Shown: positions 11,787-23,751, counted from the first letter of the stretch. The stretch: 64,000 bases of DNA from Anthostomella pinea (GCA_963556695.1 CAUWAG010000006.1:1922001-1986000); one strand, 5' to 3'. The notes: generated by a model from the letters alone, not told the origin. Made by a program: numbers and translations.

Positions 11787-13898
11787 ATGCCTGTCATGGC
11801 TGCGGCTGTCCAGGGACCGCCTTTCTTCTCCGACTTGTCTCACGGACAAGATGCCAGACTGCCAGAGCTCAGAGAGATCGACTACTTCAACGAGGTCTTT
11901 CAACTCTCTGCTAACGGCACCGAGGCCTACCTTAATACTCTAATCGCGAAGGCGGCGAATCTAGGCATATCCGTGTCACGCCCATCTACCGCCGTGTCGG
12001 CTGCTGACAAACGCAACATGTCCGGCGGCGATTCCAATATTACCTTGGACACGAACCATGCTCGTACCGTGTCGACCGGATCAGATGATTCCACGAGCAC
12101 AGCCTTGACGTCTCCCTCCTCGAACGATGGCCATGACTTCACTGGCAAGATACTCACGAGGAGACGATCGAGGGGCCTGACCTTTACGCAATACGAGAAC
12201 TACCTCGCCCAGGTCGACCCCAACCTCAACCAACCCAAGTTCCTTTCTCACCCCGCAGCCGGGTCCGAATCTGCCGCGAGCGTCTTCAGCGTAAGCACGA
12301 GAAAGAGCTACATGAGCCTCAAGAAAGGACTTTCAAAAATGAGTCCGAAACGGAGGACTTTACCCTGTCCAGAAGCTCTGCTTATGTTGGTTCCGAGTGC
12401 CTCCCACCATATCAATCAATGCTGACGCTTCTGTTGCAGCTCTTGCAGTGCTTGTCGGGAAGACCTACAACCAGACGAGACGTTCGAGAGACTTCCCTGC
12501 GGCCATATATATTGTCCGAGCTGTCTACGGATCATGATAAATCAAGCGACGACTGAAGAATCCAAGATGCCTCCACGATGCTGTACGCAGCCGATACCTG
12601 GCTCGATCATCAAAACCGTCCTCGCCCGCGAAGAGCAAACGAGGTTCCTCAAAGCTGTCTTGCAATTTAGTACACCGTGGGAGGCGCGTGTCTTCTGCTC
12701 CAAGCCGACCTGCGGCGAGTTCATTCCGCCACGCGCCAAGATCGACCCCAAACACCCTTTTCAAGCCATGTGTCGCAAATGCCGCACCAAGGTGTGTGTA
12801 ATGTGCAAGAGGGATGCTCATCCCATCGGCCAGGACTGTCCAGGTGATTGGGAATTGGAAGCGGTACTGAAGATGGGCGAGAAGTCAGGTTGGCGTAGGT
12901 GCTATAAATGTCGGACACTGGTGGAACTCTCCCAGGGATGTACGCACATGACGTGTAGGTGCCGAGCGCAGTTCTGTTACATATGCGGCGCAGTGTGGGA
13001 TCCATCTGTTGGCTGTCCGAATCTTTGCAACGGCGAAGCTGAGATGGAACGTCGGCGACTAGAGGAGGAAGCGCGCGTGGCGGCGCTCGAAGCTGAAGAG
13101 GCTGTAAGAAACGAGGCTGCGGCAAAAGAGGCAGCCAACAGAGACAGAGCCGAAGAACGGACACGAAACAGTCAAGAGTTCCAAGTATTGCGCATGGAAC
13201 AGGTCAAAGAGAGGGAGCGTTTCCAAATGTTCGAGCACAAGTCGAAATGGCTTCTCTGGACACGGCACGCACAGCAAAAACTTGCTTTGGTAGAGAGACA
13301 CTCCGGAGCGATGGAAAAGATGAAGGAACGGCATGCGAAGACCTCGGCCAACCTCGAGGACCGGCAGGTTGCTGCCGAAATGGAGCTGCGCTCGACATTG
13401 GAACAGAGCGAAAGAAATGTGCGGATTCGCTTGAAACACATGGAGGCGTACTGTGAGGGTCTTGGACGCAGGCCGAGTTCGGAAATGCCATCGCGGGTGG
13501 TTACCGAACGTGACCTGCGCGAACTCGGCCAACAATACAACGTCGAGAAGAACATGAAGCAGCTCCACCAGGCCAAGGTTAATGTCATGCGCGATCGACA
13601 AGCAAAGGCTCTGGAGCAGTTACTCGAGAGGCAAGAGATGGAAATGGCCAGAATCACCGAGAAGCACCTAAAAGAGATTGAACATCTCGAATCGGATTTT
13701 GCGGATGAAGAGGAGATTCTCGCGAATACTTTCTACCAACGCAGATACGCAATCGGGAAACGATGGGAACTTGAGATGGAAATCATGCGCAAGGAGCTGG
13801 AGAACGAAAAGGGCCTAAGATATTCCGTGCTGCCTCCGCTGGAATGGCCACGAGAGAAGGAGGCGACTGAGGACGGTCTCTCGGCTGTGGATGAATGA
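11787..13898 (+). CDS. RBR-type (RING-IBR-RING) E3 ubiquitin ligase with long coiled coil
   Basis: Two exons, 11787-12385 and 12440-13898, 685 aa. The first ATG in frame is at 11787. Exon 1 is mostly disordered, with an ELREIDYFNEVFQLSANG segment and a basic patch (KKGLSKMSPKRR). Exon 2 opens with RING1 (SCSACRED..LPCGHIYCPSC), continues through an IBR domain (CSKPTCGEF, CRKCRTKVCVMCKR) and RING2 (CYKCRTLVELSQGCTHMTC, FCYICG). The Cys of GCTHMTC, near residue 372, matches the catalytic cysteine of HHARI-like ligases. From about 395 to 640 the protein is a charged coiled coil rich in Glu, Arg and Lys, then a short acidic tail. The intron is 54 bp, with a branch site CTGAC but a weak donor (GTTGGT); this is the only phase-2 choice found, so the join is tentative. 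The substrate is unknown. Confidence 0.88.
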
Positions 13899-15738
13899 GT
13901 GGACTCGGGTCGGGTTGACGGCCAACGCTCGGCCAACATCATTCATGATACAATGGGCTTCTACCAACAACCACGCCACCTCGTTGTCTTGCATATTCGC
14001 TATGACAGTTTGATGACCGCACTGGCAAGAGCGGCTCTTCTCCCTTGCTTCATTCGTCACATTGGGCTTCGGCGTTTACATACCAGGGAGATCGAAGGAG
14101 TCATGCAGGAAGCGCGACAAGCGCCAGTAATGCACTTGCATTTGCTTTTGATCACAGCCGGAGTCTGCTGGTCTGTTTGCAGAGATATACCCAGCCACAA
14201 TGGCGACTACGCATTTGGCTGGAATTTGGCTATTTAGCTGCAGGGGATATCGGGACCATGTTACCCTAGAGGTGATGCTACAGCGGTCAATCTTACCATG
14301 TCACACTACCTGCATTGACAGGTGCTGTACCTAAATCAAACACAACTCATACTCTAAGCTACCAATCATCTTACCCCGTGATCGTCTCTGTGCTTCATAG
14401 TAACGGAGAAATGCGCAAGTATCCGCGGTTCTCGCCAAGAAGTTCTCCGAGCTTAGAAGAAATCGTGGAGTTATACGAGCTTCAGGACCGTGTCAACGCT
14501 TCGCGACTCGAAGGAATGTAGTGCGGATGCGAGCACGTCTCTGGTCGGATATCTTTCAACTCGACTCCTGGCTCGACACGGCTATGGAGGATCCATGAGG
14601 AAGGATCTCTTTTCATTGTCTTTCGCTGTCTCTACTGGCAGCAGGCGAGTCGCGTAAACCATGAATGACAGACGTGCGTCCCTCCACCGCATCCCCGTGG
14701 GTGGCAACGATGCCCTCCTCCAGTAGGCATCGAACTGTGTCTTTGGGCATTCTCCCCATACGAAGTACATTCGGATCTTGGTTACCACTTGTCTGAATAT
14801 CCGCCCCGTAGCCACACAAGACTTTGCTTGGTGTTGTCGAGGTTGTCAGCGTGCCATGACGCCGCCTCATGGAATATGTCTTATCTTTCAGATGCTGGTT
14901 CACTACTTGTGGTGACGGCTGCCGTCGTGCTGTCCGTTTTCGTCGTCTGCGGGGAGTGCATCTGCACCTGGTTCATGGGCTGGCGGATGGGAAAGTCTGG
15001 CAAGGATATTGAGGGTGTGGGTGGATCAAGAGATGTCTACTTGATCAGAAGATGCTTTGAAATTTGACGGCGAGAGTTGGAGGTGTAACCGTCTAGGGTT
15101 GGGGAGGCTGTTACATTGGTATCAGCATTGGAAAGTAGAATTCATCTAGATACGTCTCAAGACTTCGGAACAGCGGCCTTCACGAGGGACCAGAAATTGA
15201 CAACCACTACCAGCACATGGTGCGCCTTGAACAGACTCGATATTGATCACCTGTGGGAGACAGATAGCAGCGGGGTTCGGTCTGGAGGACGATATCTGTG
15301 ACGGTGACACACTTCCCTCTGTCGGGTTGAACTCGATGCTTAACATTAGGTACATTACTGGCTGTTTGAGATCGTGACTGTTACTCTTATTGATCTTCCT
15401 TGAACATACACTCCTACTCGTTTGGCGGAGCACATGTATCAACAAACAAGTGGAACTCATGTGAGAAACCTCGATGGCCCGCGGCAAACAAGAGGAAGGT
15501 TTCGCTGGAGCCTTACTGGCGTTGAGGTTGAGGGGGAAGATAAACAGAGTTCAGCCAAGATCCACCAAAACATAACAAACCAAAATCGTTGATTTGCTCA
15601 AGATTGCGGCAGAGCCTGAAATGATTTCAACAATCTGCTGGGTTGGGGACATGTGACATCCGTCTGACACTCGCCGTTTACATTCCAACCAGACCCATTA
15701 CCATTCAACCATTTTCTTACCACTTACCTACAGTCACG
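13899..15738. other. Intergenic, possible weak coding relics
   Basis: No gene is supported. On the minus strand 14903-14613 reads VRCLLEEG..GRTSVIHGLR, faintly reminiscent of an ankyrin repeat, but with no complete repeat. On the plus strand an ATG at about 14873 opens a short frame with one hydrophobic stretch. Neither has enough character to call. Confidence 0.35.
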
Positions 15739-16913
15739 ATGGCATCTAACGAACCCAACGACTACTGAGGCGACTTGACGAACCCGGCCAACCAAGGGGA
15801 GGACATTTCGGCCGATAAAAACACCAGCGTCTGTCTCTCGAATCTGCCCGCCAATTGCCGCGCCTGCGACATCCTGAAGGAACTTCGCAATGTAGGGAAA
15901 ATCTGGTCGTTCAGCCTGATCCCACCCGAGGAGCTATTCACCACGGCTGCCGCCAAAGTCGTCTTCTGGGACAGAGACGGCCTAGAAGCGTTCCTCAAGA
16001 AATATCGGCGCGACAAATTTACCGTCCTCGGCACCCGCCCTCGCGTCTGCATGACCCGCTGCAGGATTTCGTCAGAGCCCCCGTCGGATGCGTCGCGTGC
16101 CATGGTCATCACCGGCCCCTCAGAGATCATCCGTATGTCCCGTCTTTGCGATCTTTTCGAGGCCGATCTCGACTCCGATTTCGACTACGACCTCGAAAGG
16201 ATGATGAAGGCTTCCAACGAGGATACTGGCCAGTCGAGCATTGAGGTTCGATTCACCTCTTTCAAAGACCAGGCTGAGGCCGCTTGGCGCATCGTCAACA
16301 AGGCCATTGCGGGCGACGACCTGCCGGGAACGGTTCTGTCGCCGCACGAGAGCGATCTGTGGCGAACGACCACCGTAGCTTGGGCCACTGATCCCAGCGC
16401 GAAGCACCGCAGACCCAGAGACAGGGGAGGAAGGCTGTTGTTGGAAAATGTGTTACCTAGTTATGATGCCGACGAGCAAAGACGGTGGGTTTGCACTCGA
16501 CCTCGAGTCCCTCGTCCGAACAGGGCCGGGTCGTACTCACTTGCTAAGACGCTTTTAGGGAAAAGACATTCGTCGGAGACAGGGGCATTCCTCCCAATTG
16601 CTGCTTTTACAGCACCACTCATATAAAAATCGAATGCGAAGGATTCCTGATATTTTTGACCCTTAACTCCACGGCTGTGGCATCAAGTTCGAAAGATTGC
16701 CACGTCGTCATGAAAGAACCTGCTGGCGGCTACCTCCAATGGTGGCTACAAGCGAAGACGACCCAGAGCATTCAACACAGAAGACGCGGAGGAGATGGAG
16801 AAGAAATGGGAGAGGATCTTGAGCACATGACGAGGCTTGCAGTCACGCAATCAGGTCTATGGTACTTAACACACACGTTGCGAAGAGGAAACACATCAGA
16901 ATATTGTGCATAG
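15739..16913 (+). pseudogene. RRM-type RNA-binding protein gene interrupted by TGA at codon 10
   Basis: The ATG at 15739 (context CACGATGG) encodes MASNEPNDY and then an in-frame TGA. The same frame continues open for about 240 codons. That downstream frame has RRM features: VCLSNLP as RNP2, ILKELRNVGKIWSFSLIPP, and AAAKVVFWD as RNP1, then an acidic DLFEADLDSDFDYDLERMM segment and a second alpha/beta region with SIEVRFTSFKDQAEAAWRIV. A 74-bp intron (16485-16558, GTGGGT..TTTTAG) joins it to a frame ending at 16913. No other ATG lies upstream in frame, and the next in-frame ATG, near 16050, would delete the RRM core. No intron that would skip the TGA is visible. A change from TGG to TGA (Trp) would explain it. 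Either a fresh pseudogene, a readthrough gene or a base-call error. Confidence 0.55.
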
Positions 16914-17929
16914 AAATGGGTCAACGCAATCCAGGCGTAAGTAGACGGTTGAGTTAGGACAGACACGCGGCACGGAAGTCGAAGAGAGGTATGGCCCTGG
17001 CCTTCGTGGCAGCCTACGTCAGGCAGTGGTGGCGTGGAGTAGGCGTGGTCGTACCTATGGTCCATGCCCTGCACCAAGGTTTAAAACTCAGCAGTCGTGT
17101 TTACTCGACATCAGTCCGGGACGAGCTGATGTCTTCTGAGTGAGGGACGGGAAACAAGGTATGAGTCCTGAGCAGAATACAGTTAGCTCGATGCCCATTG
17201 CGCGTTTTCCTCTTGAAGACGAGACGTGTTGGGAGCTTTCAGAATATGTAAGAAATGAATATCACGTATCCACCTGATATAGCAGCTCTGGCAGGAGCGC
17301 CACCGAAGTAGAATCAATCGCAAATTACCTCATCATTAAGCAGCAGGAGAGAGAGAAGAGAGGTTGGCTTACCTTGACGAGACTGTTGTAGTTGTATTGT
17401 GCATCAGACGCGTTGGACATCAGGACCGGCACCTGAGTCCAGTGTTCATTCAATGTTGAATGAAGTGAAGTGGAGGAAAGATGGTAAAGCTTCGTTCCGT
17501 TGAGAATTTATTAGCTCTCTGGAAGGGCCCCACCAAAGCTCCAGCTCTTTGCTCCAAAGCGGGACGCGGCTCGCCAGAAACTCCGACTGCCTCTAGCCTG
17601 AGGCTGCATGCCCCACTCTGACACCTGCCTCCACCTGGACCGAGTGGCTGTCAATCATTCTCCCACTTCCCAAATTTTCGATTAGGGCTACGCAAAATCC
17701 ACAGCCGAGAATCTTCAGAGCAACCTACCGATCGACCACTCGGGAACATTCAAGGTAGGAGGATTTGAGCCAACACCACGACATCACGACAACCACCTCG
17801 GCACCACCACACAGTGAGTACATCTCCTCGCCAGCGACCACTGATATCCTACCAATCTCTACTTCACTTCCGCCTGCCACTTCATTGCCAATCCTCTTCT
17901 GACTAAACCTCCCACAGCAAACCTCCACA
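16914..17929. promoter_or_regulatory. Intergenic and RPL14 promoter/leader with a 5' UTR intron
   Basis: No gene in about 1 kb. The right end is the RPL14 leader. A likely 5' UTR intron runs 17814-17917 (GTGAGT..ACAG, 104 bp) just before the start codon, a common arrangement for ribosomal protein genes in filamentous fungi. Confidence 0.5.
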
Positions 17930-18448
17930 ATGGGCGACGCATCCATCGAATCCCCCGAATGGCGCAAGGTCGAGGTCGGCCGCATCGTCCTCCTCCAGGG
18001 CACCAGCCAGTATGCCGGCCGCCTCGCTGCCATTGTCGAGATCATCGACCACAAGCGCGTATGTGCCTCCGTCTCCGAATTCAGCTATGCGGGCTGGAAC
18101 CCGGACGCGATTATTGACTGTGTGGACTTGTAGGCTCTGGTTGATGGACCCGCGTCAGACCCCAAGCTGGCCGTTCCCAGACAAGCCATCTCCTTCTCCG
18201 ATTGCCTACTGGCCGACATGAAGATCGAGAAGCTGCCGCGAGCCGTCCGAACGGGAACCCTCAAGGCGCTGTGGGAGAAGGCCGGCATCGATGAGAAGTG
18301 GAAGGAGAGCAACTGGGCCAAGAGAAAGCTGCAGGGCGAGCGAAGAAAGGCCCTCACCGACTTTGAGCGATTCAAGGTCATGCGACTCAAGAAGCAGCGA
18401 CGATTCGAGGAGAGAAAAGCCCTGGCCAAGGTCAAGGCGTCGGCATGA
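17930..18448 (+). CDS. RPL14: 60S ribosomal protein L14 (eL14)
   Basis: Two exons, 17930-18058 and 18134-18448, 147 aa, with a 75-bp intron (GTATGT..GTAG). The start ATG follows CTCCACA. The N-terminal KOW-like beta barrel is clear (RKVEVGRIVLLQGTSQYAGR, LAAIVEIIDHKR/ALVDGP). The C-terminal half has the eL14 core SDCLLADMKIEKLPRAVRTG and a basic helix (WAKRKLQGERRKALTDFERF, MRLKKQRR). It is a structural component of the large subunit. The length is normal, and a probable leader intron precedes it. Confidence 0.96.
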
Positions 18449-19360
18449 AGGGATTGATTCCACCACATAGAGACACAAGGAATCGGGTCAGCATGAAACT
18501 TTCGGGCATGGTGGTTGACGGCTTCCTTTTTGCTTCGTCTGGCAGGACCTGTATGTCACACGAATTTCCTCCGAGGTGACCGGCGTCAATGATAAGGACA
18601 TTCACAACCACGGTATATTGCCTGCTATATCTCGTGACGGGTTTCTGCTGGGCAAACGCTTGTGTCCGCTGCTGCTGGACCAGGTCTACTACCAGTCTGT
18701 TGCGAAAACAGGCGCATAATGCATAGAGGCTCACTTCACACAAAGATCCCATGATACCCCCATGATGCCTATCTGCTGGAACCTGCAAGCTTCTGTGGTG
18801 ATTTGCAAGATGTAATATGTAGTATGCTGTGACTTGAAAAAGGAGTTGCCTCAATACACGCCCAAGCAGCTATGGCTGCCCGCTGACGCTCTCAACATTA
18901 AAGTACGAGCGTAGCGACATGGAGGTATTTCGTACTTTATGAGCTAGTCGATACTGGTACTAGCGCGACATGAGTGTGGTCGGGCCACCTGCTCTAGCCG
19001 GAAACCCTAGGCCGGGCACCTGGCAGCCTGGCAGCTGCGAAGAATTGACATCAATTTGTGGAAGCTCCATTCGAACTTTCCTTCCTCGCCGAACCCGAGC
19101 ATCTCCAGGTACATCCTACTTTCTACCCCCGCTACATAGGTACAGAAGGAATTCGATTGTACCTACATTTTGTGAGTTACAACCTCTCATCGATTGTCTT
19201 CCCGGAGAAGCTTTTGCATCAAGTCAGATCTCAATCACGTTGTTCGCTGTCACCTCCACGCCCACCAAGAAATTGTGCTGCCATCTCGCGAGCTACCTGA
19301 CCTAGCTCCTGCACATCAGGGCTAACCAGAATCCGATTACCAGTCACCCAAACTTTCACG
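18449..19360. other. Intergenic and NAC-alpha promoter
   Basis: About 0.9 kb without a gene. It contains the RPL14 3' region and the promoter and leader of the NAC-alpha gene. No repeat or RNA gene is visible. Confidence 0.45.
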
Positions 19361-20239
19361 ATGGCCAACCCACGCGTAGAGGAACTGCCCGACGACGAGC
19401 CTAAGAAGGTCGGTGTCGAAGAGCAGGAGGATGACGACAGCTCCGACTCCGAGATCGAGGCCGGCGAAGGTGGCGCTTCCGGCTCCAACGTCATGGTCCA
19501 CTCCCGCAACGAGAAGAAGGCCCGCAAGGCCATCGAGAAGCTTCACCTCCAGCGCGTCTCTGGTATTACCCGAGTTACCCTGCGACGACCGAAGAACGTG
19601 AGTCGAACGTCCGATTATACCATGCCACCCGTCCCGGTGGAACGAGGGTCGCTGCGTGGGACGACCAGCATATATGCGAATTCCTCAATCAAGAATTGCT
19701 GTTCCTTTTTTTTGTCTCGACAACACGCAGAAATTCCAGACCCCTCTCGCACCCAACCGGACATATGTGCGGCCTACGGTCTGAACACCAGCTAATCGAG
19801 CCGCAAACAGATCCTCTTCGTGATTAACAATCCCGAAGTCTACAAGTCGCCTAACAGCAACACCTACATGTGAGTAATTCGGTGGGTGCAGGTCGATAGA
19901 CATCTGACTAATGAGGCACACAGTGTCTTCGGTGAGGCTAAGATTGAGGACCTTAACTCGGCCGCCCAGCAAGCCGCTGCTCAGTCCATTGCTGCCGGAG
20001 GCGGTGAGCACGACCACTCCGGCCACGACCACAGCCATGGCGAGACTAAGGCTGTCGCGGCTTCCGAGGAGAAGCATGACGATGACGAAGATGACGAGGA
20101 GGTGGATGCCGACGGTCTTGAGGATAAGGACATCGAGCTCGTCATGACTCAAGCCAACGTCTCTCGGAAGAAGGCCGTCAACGCACTGAAGGAGAACGAC
20201 AATGATATAGTAAACTCTATCATGGCTCTCAGCATTTGA
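19361..20239 (+). CDS. EGD2: Nascent polypeptide-associated complex alpha subunit
   Basis: Three exons: 19361-19597, 19811-19869 and 19924-20239, 203 aa. Introns are 213 and 54 bp with GTGAGT donors. The N-terminus is acidic ([15 protein letters not shown]). The NAC domain reads [20 protein letters not shown] then [40 protein letters not shown] across the two introns. A His/Asp-rich linker follows ([11 protein letters not shown]), and the C-terminal UBA domain is [20 protein letters not shown] with [14 protein letters not shown]. The protein pairs with NAC-beta on ribosomes near the exit tunnel and prevents mistargeting of nascent chains. It sits among other housekeeping genes of translation and respiration. 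Confidence 0.96.
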
Positions 20240-20793
20240 TGTGGATATGCTGGTTGTTGGCTGATTATGATATTGGCATGGAGGTTCTCAGCCGCGGGCT
20301 GCTTCGGCTAGACGCATTGCGGCGAAAGGTCGCTGCACCGACGATTGGGCAAAATTTATCGATTGAGCTACGATACCTCGTTATGATCACTTGGACCGTG
20401 GTAGACATACCCCTGAATGTGTTGTACTGACTTTGAGTGACCTGCATCTGCCTACTATTCTCGTATGAGTTTTCCCGTACTGCCGAGAACATCCCCAGCC
20501 ATCTTCGCATGTCTATACACTCCATTGATACGTAATCCATAACTACTGTAAGATGAATTAATCAAGTGATGTCAATTGTGACTTGGTGCGAAAAGACGAG
20601 AATCTGCGTGGTTAGTCAGGACTCAGGAGGTAGATTCTGGGGACGCTGCAAATGCACGTGACCCAGGTCACGGGTTCAAGGTCGGGACGTGCTTCAATAT
20701 CCAAACGCCGAGTTCTGCCGCGAGACTGGCCAACTTCCGCTGCGAATTGCTTCAGATCTCCACTCATTCAACCTCCCTCAACACACCGCAAAC
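20240..20793. other. Intergenic and ATP7 promoter
   Basis: About 550 bp with no gene. A palindromic CACGTGACCCAGGTCACGGG stretch at about 20655-20674 stands out just upstream of the ATP synthase subunit d gene and includes an E-box-like CACGTG. Its role is unknown. Confidence 0.45.
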
Positions 20794-21595
20794 ATGGCCG
20801 CAGTAAGTCCATCCCGTTGTTGCAACTTCTCATATATGGATTGGGAGCTTCCGCATGCTCGAGTTTTCACATTGGCTCGTCAATTGCGACATGACATCCC
20901 CGCGAGCACCATGAGCTAATTTGCTTCTTCTCAACCTCGCAGCGAAGCGCAGCCGTCAAGCTCGACTGGTCCAAGGTCACCTCCTCGCTGGGCCTGCGCG
21001 GCCAGACCGTCGCCTCCCTACAAGCCTTCAAGCAGCGAAACGAGAACGTCCGCCGCAAGGTGGCGGTGCTGTCCGAGCAGCCGACGACCGTCGACTTCGC
21101 GCACTACCGATCGATCCTCAAGAACCAGGCCGTCGTCGACGAGATCGAGAAGCGCTTCTCTGCGTTCCAGCCTGCCAAGTACGATGTCGCCCGCCAGATG
21201 AAGGCCATCGAGGCCTTCGAAGTCGAAGCCGTCAAGAATGCCGAGGCTACCAAGGAGAAGGTCGACCTTGAACTCAAGGACCTCGACATGACCCTGAAGA
21301 ACATCGAGACCGCCAGGCCGTTCGAGGAGCTCACTGTGGTATGTACGGTCACACAAGGGCGGCGACCTTGGAGAAACAAGCATGTCACTGCTGGAATGAT
21401 GCTGATGGTTACGCGAATAGGACGAAGTTGCCGAGGCCGAGCCCTCCATCGACGAGAAGACCGCGAAGTTGGTTTCCAAGGGCCGCTGGTCCGTTCCGGG
21501 ATACAAGGTATGGCCACAAGCCCAATCGACACGGATAAAGTACCAATTACTAACCTATCATCTAGGAAAAATTCGGCGATCTTTCCGTACTATAG
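20794..21595 (+). CDS. ATP7: Mitochondrial ATP synthase subunit d (peripheral stalk)
   Basis: Four exons: 20794-20802 (three codons, MAA), 20943-21338, 21421-21507 and 21566-21595, 173 aa. The tiny first exon is supported by a GTAAGT donor after ATGGCCGCA and by the family start [18 protein letters not shown] right after the acceptor. The body matches fungal subunit d: [66 protein letters not shown]. Exon 3 gives [20 protein letters not shown], and exon 4 gives EKFGDLSVL and the stop. It belongs to the peripheral stalk of F1Fo ATP synthase in the inner membrane. The length is nearly identical to yeast Atp7. Confidence 0.95.
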
Positions 21596-22497
21596 ACAGC
21601 ATCGTTGCATTATCAGCAAAAATCACTTCCTTCCCTTTGTGTACTCTAGCATTGTAGATAGCAAATTCGGAAGAGGGAAAGGCGGTGGAATCACACACAA
21701 TTAATCGACCTCCTGGGACCTGTACATCAAGTGGTGAAGAAGAAATTGACATCGATTTGAGAAGATTAGCCCCAATTGCTTCGCCGGCTGGGCACACGTT
21801 ACTGACATTCAGGACCTGTATCTCAGCCATATGTCTGTCGACCAAGGTTGAGTCCCATTGCCGTCCTCACGATTCAAACTGACCTTGATGCCTGCTAGGC
21901 ACTTCATGGGTTACCAATCTACCAAAGTCTCTATGTTACTGACATCACGACTACTGGGATTAGTCTGAACTCGCTCTTCACCGTGTATTATCAGTAGATT
22001 CTGTCGGAGGCTGTTTCAGCAGTACTCTCGCATGGTTCCTGCCGGTCGACACGCAACACATCTACTCTCATCTTGCCTTATGGGCCGAGGCACGCGAGCC
22101 ATCCTTAGGACCTCTCCTATACTGGCTAGAGCGCCGGTATTCTGGATTGTGCGTGGTGTGTCGCCAAGGATCTTGTGGCAGGCAATCTATGATGTATCTT
22201 GTTTCTGCCATCGACTATTGCAGACGCGGACGAGTGCCGGTATAAGAGAGGGAAAACGACGTTGCAGTGATGTAAGATTGTGGACGACCCTACCTAACCT
22301 AGGACACCTATAAGCGGTGGTTATTCCAAGATAGACCTCTTCGCCCATACGCTACTTGATGAGCGTACCCAATTCCCAGCTTCCACCAATCTCGCCCTCC
22401 ATCCCTCAGCTCACTCGACTCATCCCGGGCCTATTCACCCCCATCTCCCTCCCCTTCGCCCTCTCACGCTCCCCCCCCCTATCCCCAATTCCACCGC
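21596..22497. other. Intergenic, no gene seen
   Basis: About 0.9 kb between convergent ATP7 and the HSL-type hydrolase. Only short frames without coding character are present. A C-rich tract lies near 22440-22490. Confidence 0.45.
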
Positions 22498-23751
22498 TCA
22501 AGCAAGCAACCACCGCAGACCCCTAACCATCGCCTCATCCGCCTCCCTCGCCCTCGCCAGGTGCGGATACTTCAGCCAGAACGTGTGCGGCCAGCCGCGC
22601 ACGACATCGAGTTGTACTTCCACGCCCGCGTTGTGCTGCTGCAGGGCCGAAGCGTAGCACAGCCCTTCCGAGTACAGCACGTCGTTGGTGCAGACCTGGA
22701 TCCAGGCGCGGGGGAGGCCCGTCCACTTGGGCTCTGGGAGCTCGAGGGGTGTGCTGGGGAGGGCGTCGCGGGGGGCTCTGGTGGGGTTGTTTCCCGGTGG
22801 CGATATTGACGGCGATCGTGGTGAGGGTGCTGGTGAAGGTGATGATGATGATGATGGTGAGGGCAGGCTCAGAAGTACGGTCTCGAACGAGGCGCTGGCA
22901 CTCGTATGCATATACCGCAGCCGCGCGGGCACGCTCGTCAGGTCGCCTGCCGCAGGCCACGCGTCGCTCGTGACGGGACACCGAAGCAGGATCCCGTGGA
23001 CGGTGCCGCGCGGGGCCGCTTGCGAGACTAGGGTTGCGAGAAGGCCGCCGCTGGAACTTCCTACGATGATGGTTTTTGTGGTTGTTCTGGATGAGGTGCT
23101 GCTGTGGAGACTGCGGGTGTGCGTGTAGGCGGATAGGGCGTCGGCGACGCAGACGCGGGCGGGGTGTTGGGGCTTGAGGCGGTAGCCGATGGAGTAGAGG
23201 ACGATCCGATGGGGTGGGGAGGGGGGGTCTTGGGTGGTGTTGTACCAGTACTTTATGAGCTGACGGCAGCTCAGGTCTTCGCTGTCGGCCTCGCCGACGG
23301 TGAGTCCGCCGCCGTGGTAGTATATCATTACTACGTCGTCGTCAATCGCTGTCTCCGTCCTGGCCCCTACTTCAGGATCCGCCTGCCTTGCGGCAGATTC
23401 CTCGGCCTCGTCCTCGTCCTCTATCTTCACCGTCCTACCAGCCGGGTTCGAAGCGTTCCCCCTCTCGGGCTCTTCTAGCTCGTACCGCAGGACCGGAATA
23501 CTGTAGCCGTCCTCGCTGGACGGCACACTCAGCTCGCTGGTCCGGATCCCGACGGAGAGGTCGTGGTACGGCGCCCCTGGCGCCATCATCTTCGCGTGGA
23601 GGGCGCGGCATTGGGCTGCGTAGAGGGGTTGTCGCTCTATGGGACTGAGGGCTGGCTTGGGGGCGCGTAGGTTTGCTTCTGCTTCCCAGGCTAGCCAGGC
23701 TGGGTCGAGAGGTGGTGCTTGCGGGAGGATGAGGGCGTCTAGGTCTTGCAT
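22498..23751 (-). CDS. Alpha/beta hydrolase, hormone-sensitive lipase type
   Basis: One exon, 417 aa, from the ATG at 23751. The oxyanion-hole motif HGGG is at residues 146-149 and the nucleophile elbow GSSSGG at 231-236, with Ser233 as the nucleophile. The acid is probably Asp357 (QVCTNDVLYSEG) and the base His389 (RGWPHTFW). This order is that of the HSL (family IV) esterases, which hydrolyse small esters. There is no signal peptide, so it is probably cytosolic. Two low-complexity inserts, an acidic one (about 96-135) and a Ser/Pro one (about 296-330), are not part of the fold. Its natural substrate is unknown, and the neighbours do not suggest a pathway. Confidence 0.88.
   Translation of the reverse strand: MQDLDALILPQAPPLDPAWLAWEAEANLRAPKPALSPIERQPLYAAQCRALHAKMMAPGAPYHDLSVGIRTSELSVPSSEDGYSIPVLRYELEEPERGNASNPAGRTVKIEDEDEAEESAARQADPEVGARTETAIDDDVVMIYYHGGGLTVGEADSEDLSCRQLIKYWYNTTQDPPSPPHRIVLYSIGYRLKPQHPARVCVADALSAYTHTRSLHSSTSSRTTTKTIIVGSSSGGLLATLVSQAAPRGTVHGILLRCPVTSDAWPAAGDLTSVPARLRYMHTSASASFETVLLSLPSPSSSSSPSPAPSPRSPSISPPGNNPTRAPRDALPSTPLELPEPKWTGLPRAWIQVCTNDVLYSEGLCYASALQQHNAGVEVQLDVVRGWPHTFWLKYPHLARAREADEAMVRGLRWLLA

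Noticed and set aside
13059..13657. Long minus-strand frames opposite the RBR coiled coil
   Set aside because: Antisense of a Glu/Arg/Lys-rich coiled coil gives Leu/Phe/Ser-rich frames; no independent evidence.
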